From NCBI GenBank assembly GCA_038025085.1, contig CM076148.1, forward strand, positions 20,440,501 through 20,504,500: 64,000 nucleotides of DNA. The letters are read 5' to 3'. How positions within the stretch are numbered: position 1 is the stretch's first letter; each line of letters starts with the position of its first letter. The position numbers and the translations under genes were made by a program. The notes beneath the pieces are model-generated. The model had not been told where the DNA came from, did no database searches, and saw only the letters and a list, made by a program, of their open reading frames with translations. Shown one piece after another: positions 58,601-64,000 of the stretch. Source of the stretch: Tetragonia tetragonoides (lineage: Eukaryota > Streptophyta > Magnoliopsida > Caryophyllales > Aizoaceae).

Positions 58601-59339
58601 GCTCACATGCGACCATCTAGTTGATGAATCTATTAACACCATGAAATATCGAAATGGTCCACATGGAGGGTGTATCGGTCCGCATATATCACCTTGGATT
58701 CTTTCTAGGAATGCAGGAGACTCACTTCCGACCTTACTTTTGGAGGGTCTTGTGATCAATTTTCCAAGTGAACATGTAACACAAGGGTGTTCGCCAAATC
58801 GTGGTACCCGAACATTTTTCAATGGGTGACCATATGAATTTTTAATGATTTTTATCATCATACTTATGCCTGAATGACCCAAACAGTCATGCCACAGAAC
58901 ACACATTTTCTGGTTGTCCACCATTTGTTTAGACACCATATTTGATTCAATTGGTCTGATATATGTATAGTCCTGAGGAGTATGCTGGCATTTTCTCATA
59001 AGTGCATTTATTATCATCTTTTGCTGATGTAAGACACATGTACTCCTTCCCTTTTTCAGTCATGGTTTCCATGTGATAACCATTCTGACGCAAATCTTTA
59101 AAACTCAACAAGTTTCGTCGAGACTTACTTGAAAACAATGTGTCATTTATTTCAATTTTTGTCCCATTTGGAAGTACAACACATGCTTTACCTGAGCCTT
59201 CAATTAACTTTGTAACACCACTGATAGTGTTCACATTTGCTTTAACCGGTCTCGGTTGGGTAAAGTGAACTTTGTTTCTCAATATAGTGTGTGTTGCTGC
59301 ACTGTCTATCAAACATGACTCTCTGATGTTTGAGCTCAT
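55699..59339 (-). pseudogene. copia pol (protease to RNase H), degenerate
   Basis: Starts with its own ATG; protease CLIDSAATHTI, then KSRRNLLSFKDLRQNGYHM. Pre-integrase VLWHDCLGHSG with C-x2-C. Integrase: QGDICGPIHPP, FMVLIDSSTRWSHV and LDNAGEFTSQTFNDYC, interrupted at 58326-58419 by a small poly(A) insert, then continuing through SLIWGHAVLHAAELIRLRP. A linker with a Lys/Arg cluster (KRKRGRPIGSKD) follows at about 57645. Reverse transcriptase: YKWVFVRKRNEKNEIVRYKA, MDVVTAYLYGSL; the catalytic motif reads YNVDD, with one extra codon in the usual YVDD. RNase H: GYADAGYLIDP, SSNQAELIALYEAGRECVWL. Ends TAA 55699-55701. Several stops and shifts between pieces make it inactive. Confidence 0.88.
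58326..58419 (+). mobile_element. Short poly(A)-tailed retroposon in copia integrase
   Basis: A 94-bp insert ending in 19 A residues, flanked by perfect 13-bp duplications GAGCTACTGGGTG (58313-58325 and 58420-58432). Poly(A) tail plus target duplication is the signature of LINE-mediated insertion. The body is too short to assign to a family; it may be a truncated LINE 3' end, a SINE piece or an mRNA end. Confidence 0.85.
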
Positions 59340-59535
59340 TTTATAAAATTTTGTATCTTCAAAAAGAAAGAAATATTAGTCATAATATTCTTAATAACTG
59401 ATTTTATTCATGAAATTCATCAAAAGTACTTAAAGGGAATACATAAAAAAAATACATAAAGGAAATACAGACACAAAAGTAAAATAACAAAGTACAATAC
59501 TGGTTCAACTTAGAAAACAAGAAAAAAAAAACTTC
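59340..59535 (-). other. Non-coding spacer between gag and pol ORFs
   Basis: 196 nt, T-rich in transcript sense, separating the gag stop from a pol ATG. Near its 3' end it has TTTCTTTCTTTTTGAAG, which looks like a polypyrimidine tract plus AG splice acceptor. The counterpart in the duplicated fragments is 12218-12384 (167 nt). Confidence 0.5.
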
Positions 59536-60508
59536 TTAAATCTGGGGGTTTCCATTAGTGGCAAACCCATTTTCATTTTCAACATTATCCATGAAGAAGT
59601 CCGAGACATTCAATGGAGTAACGTCATCAACAAAGTTTGCCTCTATATTTTTTCCTTTGTCAGCTAGTGATGCCTGGTATAAGCCCACAAAATGTTTGGA
59701 CGTGCGACAACCACGAGCTCAGTGCCCAATTTTTCCACATTTCTTACAAGTGTCTTGGGTCCTGGCTCTTTTATTTCCTCTTAATTGGTGAGGTCTTCCA
59801 CCACCTCTTTGTGATGTTTCAGCAATATTGTTGCCTCTATCATTATTTTGCCAGCGGCCTCTACCGCGGCCTCGTCCACGACCACGACCACGTCCACCTC
59901 TAACAATTGCATTTGCTTCTGGCAAAGCGGTGGAACCAGTGGGTCTCATTTTATAGTTGTTTATAAGCAGCTCATATTCTGCTCAGCAACAAGTAAAACA
60001 GATATCAAATCTGAATATTTTATAAAATTACTTGCTCGATATTGCTGCTGCAGCACAATATTTGTAGGATGCATAGTGAAATAAGTCTTTTCCAGCATTT
60101 CTTTTTCAGTGATTTTTGTTCCACATAACTCTAATTGGGTAGTTACGCGGAAGACAACAGAATTATAATCACAGATAGACTTAAAATCATGTAATCTTAT
60201 GTTAATCCACTCATTCAGAGCCTTTGGGAGTAAGACTGCCATTAGATTTCCATATCTGCTCTCGAGTTTTTCCCACACTCATGTGCATCTTTTACCATAA
60301 GATATTCGAAAGTTAGACTGTCATTGAGGTGGTGTCTTAAGAACACAAGAGCTTGCGCCTTTTCTTGTTTGGTGGCGTCATTATCTTTCAAGATAGTTTT
60401 CTCGAGGCCTTTGGCTTCCAGATGGGTTAAGGTATTTTCTTTTCACTGCAGAAACCTTTGACCAGCTAGGTCGAGGCATGCGAATTCTCTTTTGTTGATA
60501 TTTTCCAT
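59536..60508 (-). pseudogene. copia gag, degenerate
   Basis: Starts ATG with NKREFACLDLAGQRFLQ, then an early stop. The remaining gag is readable (60278-59961: WINIRLHDFKSICDYNS, TQLELCGTKITEKEMLEKTY). A GRGRGRGRGRGR tract of RNA-binding type follows (about 59905-59865), then the zinc knuckle CKKCGKIGH with TGA replacing the tryptophan codon right after it. Ends TAA at 59536-59538. Structural protein of the virus-like particle in the family. Confidence 0.8.
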
Positions 60509-60588
60509 CCTGATTATAAGGAATTTATCAAAAATTAATCGATAATAAAATATAGACGTTATAATAAAATTACAAGACGATAATATAT

Positions 60589-60668
60589 CACCACGGGAAT
60601 GAAGTCGTAATGGTTCGAGACTCTTGACAATTAGTCAGAAGTCAAGGGTTCGAAAATCCGATGGTACA
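60589..60668 (+). other. tRNA-like segment antisense to the older copia element
   Basis: On the plus strand (antisense to the element) it carries GTCGTAATGGTTCGAGAC, then GGGTTCGAAAATCC. It corresponds to 10701-10777 and 22497-22573. T-arm-like pairing is weaker here. Confidence 0.4.
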
Positions 60669-61372
60669 TAATGTAAACTGTAATTAATAACAAGACATTT
60701 TTCTGTCTCGCTTACTCACTAATTACCTTCTATATTAAATACATTTACTATATAATAAACATGAAGGCATAACAATTATAATATAAGTGTCAAATCATTA
60801 ACTATGTACCAAAAACAAACAAACTCACACTTCCCCCCCCCTTTTTTTAACTAGGTCATCATCACCTGACATTTCTTCCCCTAAGAAATAACCCACGTGA
60901 TTTATTCTACTTTTGTGTATAGGGGTCAAAGTTTCAACACACATGTGGCATGCAACTGACATAAGAAACAGAAAGTACATCAACCACATTTATTAACTAG
61001 TCAATTTTTTCAACTCTATTTAAACCTTTTCTATCCGTAACATTCAATCACTCAAGTAAAAGCTTCCCCTCATTTCTTTGGTTCTGCTTGTTAACTTAGC
61101 TTGCTACAAGCCTACAACTAGTACTCTCATCAAGCCGAGCTTCCTTATGAATTCTAAACCAGAGAACTGAAGTTATGGCTACGCTCATGTTCTACAGTCT
61201 TGCTCTGATCTCCTTCTAGCTAAATAGTCGGTAGTATTGGCCCTCTATACCGACAAACGGTCCGGGGCTACAACATAATTTTAGGATTTGGATGTTACGG
61301 GCTAGCTTCGCCGACTCAAGGTTGTCAGTCGTGGTGGTTCGTCGTTTTGAACCGTTCGATCATGGTGACCGT

Positions 61373-61714
61373 TCACGTTTTCGGTTTCTTGGGTCCAACT
61401 GGTGAGATAGCCTCGTTGGAGCCCAGCTCACCCTCTTCTAGTTCTTGTTTTCTTTTGTTGGACGGACCCGGTTCTAGCCGAGGTGCGAGCCTCGGTTCTA
61501 CGGGGGTGTCGTTCAAGTTTATGAACGTTGGTTTGGGAGGTGGTGCATTGGCTTGTGAGGCTTCGGCGGAGGTGTTGGTCGACGTACTAGTCGACGTCTG
61601 GCTCAGTTGTGTTTGGGGTACAAAAGGTATGTTATTATTTTCAATAATGAGGGTAAAGCAGGTGTTGTAGACACCAATTATGACGGTATTGATCCCATTA
61701 CTTTGGTGATCCAT
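61373..61714 (-). CDS. Extra ORF upstream of gag in a copia element, 113 residues, unknown function
   Basis: An open frame in the long leader between the 5' LTR and gag, in transcript sense. The N-terminal half is hydrophobic-polar. The middle is Ser/Thr-rich (QTSTSTSTNTSAE) then Pro-rich (ANAPPPKPTFINL). The C-terminus is basic and acidic with NKRKQELEEGE and ends PKKPKT, resembling a nuclear localisation signal. Homologous nucleotides exist in both duplicated fragments (about 9720-10085 and 21515-21880), where the last 30 or so codons keep frame and stop position despite many changes, while a one-base deletion and other damage break the rest. I recognise no family. It could be chance, a captured gene piece or a real accessory protein. 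Confidence 0.4.
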   Translation of the reverse strand: MDHQSNGINTVIIGVYNTCFTLIIENNNIPFVPQTQLSQTSTSTSTNTSAEASQANAPPPKPTFINLNDTPVEPRLAPRLEPGPSNKRKQELEEGELGSNEAISPVGPKKPKT

Positions 61715-61907
61715 ATCTAACTTGGTGACAAAATAATTAACGTAAAAGTGTTTAAAAGCAACTCTATAGTTTCAATTTTGAGTTTTCTGATGTAAAGGTT
61801 CCGAAACTAATTTCGGCAACTACAAGCATACTTATCAAAATTGTAAGTTCTAGAATTGGTTACCTTTGTTTTGTGTTTGGTAACTCGAAAGCAAAGTCGT
61901 GCTTACG

Positions 61908-62104
61908 TGTTGGAATTAGCTCAAAATAGAAAGTGAAAGTAGGAGGAATGTATTCACTTATGAGTGAATGGTGTAAGTTTTACATTTACAATCGAGCGTA
62001 TTTATAGCCTTACAATTACTGTACAAAACAGTAGTAGAATACAGTATGTCAAGCTACGGCAAACAAATCCATTCACACCTATTTACCTTATTCATATTGT
62101 AACA
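61908..62104 (-). repeat. 5' LTR of the older copia element
   Basis: 197 bp, six substitutions relative to 55336-55532. No initiator-methionine primer site (TGGTATCAGAGC) follows it in transcript sense. Confidence 0.95.
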
Positions 62105-62109
62105 TAATC

Positions 62110-62687
62110 TTAGTTATTAAATTGCAATATATATATAATTGGCTACAGACACATAACAGACAAAATGACTGATAACTAAAAAATTACAACAAGCCACGAT
62201 AGAGTAATTTGGGGGCAAATAGTTTCAAATTAATTGATTCAACAACTAACAAACACTTCTGCCCACAATAATAAATTAATATACACTCTTCACCCTTCAG
62301 TCTTTGCGATACAAATAACAGCAAAGAAAAGCTAGTAAAAAATAATTACACTAAAATAAAAAATAGGGGGCATAGTATAGTTAGAGAGAGAAGAAGAAGT
62401 AAGTGAGTAGTTCCTTCTCTTTCTCTCTCTTCCGTCAAAAGTCACGTCACCCACGTGAACTTCAATAGGTAATATGTACTTACATTTGTACCCAAAGATG
62501 GGTACATACAGCAAAGAACGATGGCGTTTCATTAAAATGAAACATGCCTAGCTCACGTGATGTTAAATTCGCACCTCTCATTCTCTCGCATTTCCAAAAA
62601 AAAAAAACGCCTTCTCTCTCTTCAAACGTGAAGCGTTTAACGAACAAGCCGCCATTCAAGATCATTGGAAGCTTGAAACACCATTAA
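62110..62687. other. Spacer upstream of a possible gene
   Basis: AT-rich to about 62380, then CT-rich patches (62410-62435, 62570-62630) reminiscent of plant 5' UTRs, next to the possible start codon at 62688. Confidence 0.35.
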
Positions 62688-62888
62688 ATGGAAGAACATT
62701 TTAGCTCAACTTCATCAACAAATTCCAGCGAAAATGTAATTATATTTTTTTTTTTATATCAAATTTAGGGTTTTCATTGTGAAATTAATTCCTTTTGATA
62801 ATTGAGGTTTCTTCACCAATTCAACTTGAATCATCAATAGCTTTATTAGTTGAAGAACAACAAATACAGTTGATTCAAAATGAAAGTA
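62688..62888 (+). CDS. Possible first two exons of an unidentified gene, cut by the window edge
   Basis: Exon 1 62688-62735: ATG followed by 15 codons (MEEHFSSTSSTNSSEN), then GT. Exon 2 62807-62888: after a TTGATAATTGAG acceptor, open through SSPIQLESSIALLVEEQQIQ to a GTAAGT donor at 62889. The frames join in phase 0 and the composition (Ser/Thr start, then Leu/Glu/Gln) is protein-like. The architecture would fit a FAR1/FHY3-type (Mutator-derived) gene, in which short N-terminal exons precede the DNA-binding domain, but no diagnostic domain lies in the window. May also be chance. Confidence 0.3.
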
Positions 62889-62956
62889 GTAAGTTCATTC
62901 AAATATCTTATTCATCTCAGTTAAAATGTTATAATAATAATTACTGAAAAATATTA

Positions 62957-63221
62957 CTCCATTCGTTTCATAATATAGGGCATATTTTGACTTGACACAT
63001 AGATTAAGGAATGCTAAATTAATTAAAAAGATAGGAAAATTTTACTAGTATACCCTTAGTATTAAATTACACAAAGGAGAGATGTTATAGGGAATTACCA
63101 AGAAAAAGAAAGGGTAAAGTGGGAAACATAACAATAAATGCTTCTTGAATATTGTTATTCGTCTTATATTATGAAACAAAATTAAAGTAAAAAAATGACT
63201 TATATTGTGAAACGGAGGGAG
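62957..63221. mobile_element. Stowaway-like MITE
   Basis: 265 bp flanked by TA on both sides (62955-62956, 63222-63223). Left end CTCCATTCGTTTCATAATAT, right end reverse complement CTCCCTCCGTTTCACAATAT. The CTCCCTCCGT terminus and TA duplication are typical of plant Stowaway (Tc1/mariner) MITEs. It lies within what would be the second intron of the possible gene at 62688. Confidence 0.9.
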
Positions 63222-64000
63222 TATGTTTTAATAAACTGGAGTTTATGTGCTGATTAATAAATGGATGATTGATTTATAATTTGATTCATTGTTCATTAAT
63301 ATATATGTGGTTGTTCATAAAGGTAGATGCATTTGTTCATGAAGATAGATACATGTGTTCCTGAAATTTATGTAATGGTTGATAAAAATGCATGATTGAT
63401 TTTTAATGTGTTTAATGTTCTAGGAAATGAACAGTGTAATATGAATAGATGAACATTCATCATTTTGAAAATGATCTGATTTTGTTGAATGAACATTTTG
63501 AACTTTCCCTTGAATTAACCTAGATGTCTAGGAAATTAACAATCGGATGTAACTCAATGAAAAAGTTTATCTTTTGTTCATCAACATACTACCACATGTT
63601 CACAAAATCTGTATTGATTGTTCATTTTAGAAGATTTATACTAAATTAGTTGTCGGAGCTGCTGCTGCACTAATGCTGCACACAGCAGACCTACTGTTGC
63701 AGCACACAGCTGCACTGCTGCTGCTGGTGCACTGCTGCAGCACATAGCTGCACAACTGTTGCTGCACTATTGTTGCGCGGCTGCTGTGGTGTTGGGTTGC
63801 TGCTGGTCTTGTTGTTTCTTTTATAGGATGTTATTCAGTGAACTTTCATCTTTTGTTCATCTACTTTCTACCACATGTTCACAAAATCTGTACTGAATGT
63901 TCACTTTATAAACATGATACTAAATTGGTTATTGTCTGTTGTTGATAGTACTTATTGTAGCTATGACATAGCATCTACTTTCACAAGGTGAATGCTTTAG
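63222..64000. repeat. Repeated tgttcat-rich region with GCTGCAC/GCTGCTG repeats
   Basis: Two related blocks at about 63575-63650 and 63855-63930 share accacatgttcacaaaatct and the following sequence. Between them, 63656-63800 is an imperfect GCTGC-based array. No ORF is supported on either strand; it may be intron or UTR of the possible gene at 62688. Confidence 0.5.

Larger units (their letters stand above)
55336..62104 (-). mobile_element. Older complete Ty1-copia element (6769 bp), degenerate
   Basis: The LTRs are 197 bp each, 55336-55532 and 61908-62104, differing at six positions (about 97% identical). They are flanked by the 5-bp duplication TAATC (55331-55335, 62105-62109). A polypurine tract AAGGGGGAG abuts the 3' LTR at 55533-55541. 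In transcript order: leader ORF (61714-61373), antisense tRNA-like block, gag (60508-59536), 196-nt spacer, pol (59339-55699). Many stops and frameshifts, plus a small poly(A) insertion in integrase. Same family as the fragments at 9615-12760 and 21409-24555. Confidence 0.95.

Noticed and set aside
55336..62104. Endogenous pararetrovirus
   Set aside because: Domain order is protease-integrase-reverse transcriptase-RNase H with LTRs, a polypurine tract and 5-bp target duplications, i.e. Ty1-copia; no movement or coat protein motifs.

Overview
This window is a repeat-rich plant nuclear segment. I read it as a eudicot, probably of the order Caryophyllales (inference). It shows spliced plant genes with strict GT-AG introns, AT-rich spacers, and Ty1-copia, L1, RTE, hAT, Mutator-like, PIF/Harbinger-like, Stowaway-like and Helitron-like elements. 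Only two host protein genes can be recognised with confidence, both on the minus strand. One is the first exon of the splicing factor DRT111/SPF45 (7279-8166). The other is a complete seven-exon gene for the ER Qa-SNARE SYP81 (33912-45915). Almost everything else is transposon-derived.

Layout. 1-3110 is the 3' part of an RTE-type LINE, entering from the left edge. 3161-3530 and about 4795-6340 are L1-type LINE fragments next to or inside the first DRT111 intron. 8938-30250 is a direct tandem duplication of a roughly 10-12 kb unit. Each copy holds a 3'-truncated copia fragment carrying the same MITE, a Helitron-like element with a long AT microsatellite, and a field of diverged repeats. Copy 1 alone keeps 2255 bp that include a U2 snRNA gene fragment with its own promoter, cut by a Mutator-like element. 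30556-32756 is another Helitron-like element.

33912-45915 is SYP81. Intron 4 carries a 4.6-kb hAT element (perfect 19-bp terminal inverted repeats, 8-bp target duplication), whose transposase is itself split by a 5'-truncated L1 copy with a 15-bp target duplication. Intron 1 carries a longer L1 copy and a Mutator-like MITE. About 70 bp upstream of the SYP81 start codon begins a 7.6-kb insertion holding a young copia element (47177-53262) with a nearly open polyprotein frame. 54165-54409 is a small MITE. 55336-62104 is an older, complete copia element of the same family as the fragments in the tandem duplication. At 62688-62888 there may be the first two exons of another gene, cut by the window edge.

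SYP81 acts in membrane fusion at the ER and DRT111 in pre-mRNA splicing; they are neighbours, not partners. The most notable observations are the U2 snRNA promoter fragment, the tandem duplication, a copia family with an extra ORF upstream of gag, a non-coding gag-pol spacer and an antisense tRNA-like segment, and a copia element whose primer-binding position is complementary to its own LTR. No prokaryotic features, CRISPR arrays or intact tRNA/rRNA genes were seen.
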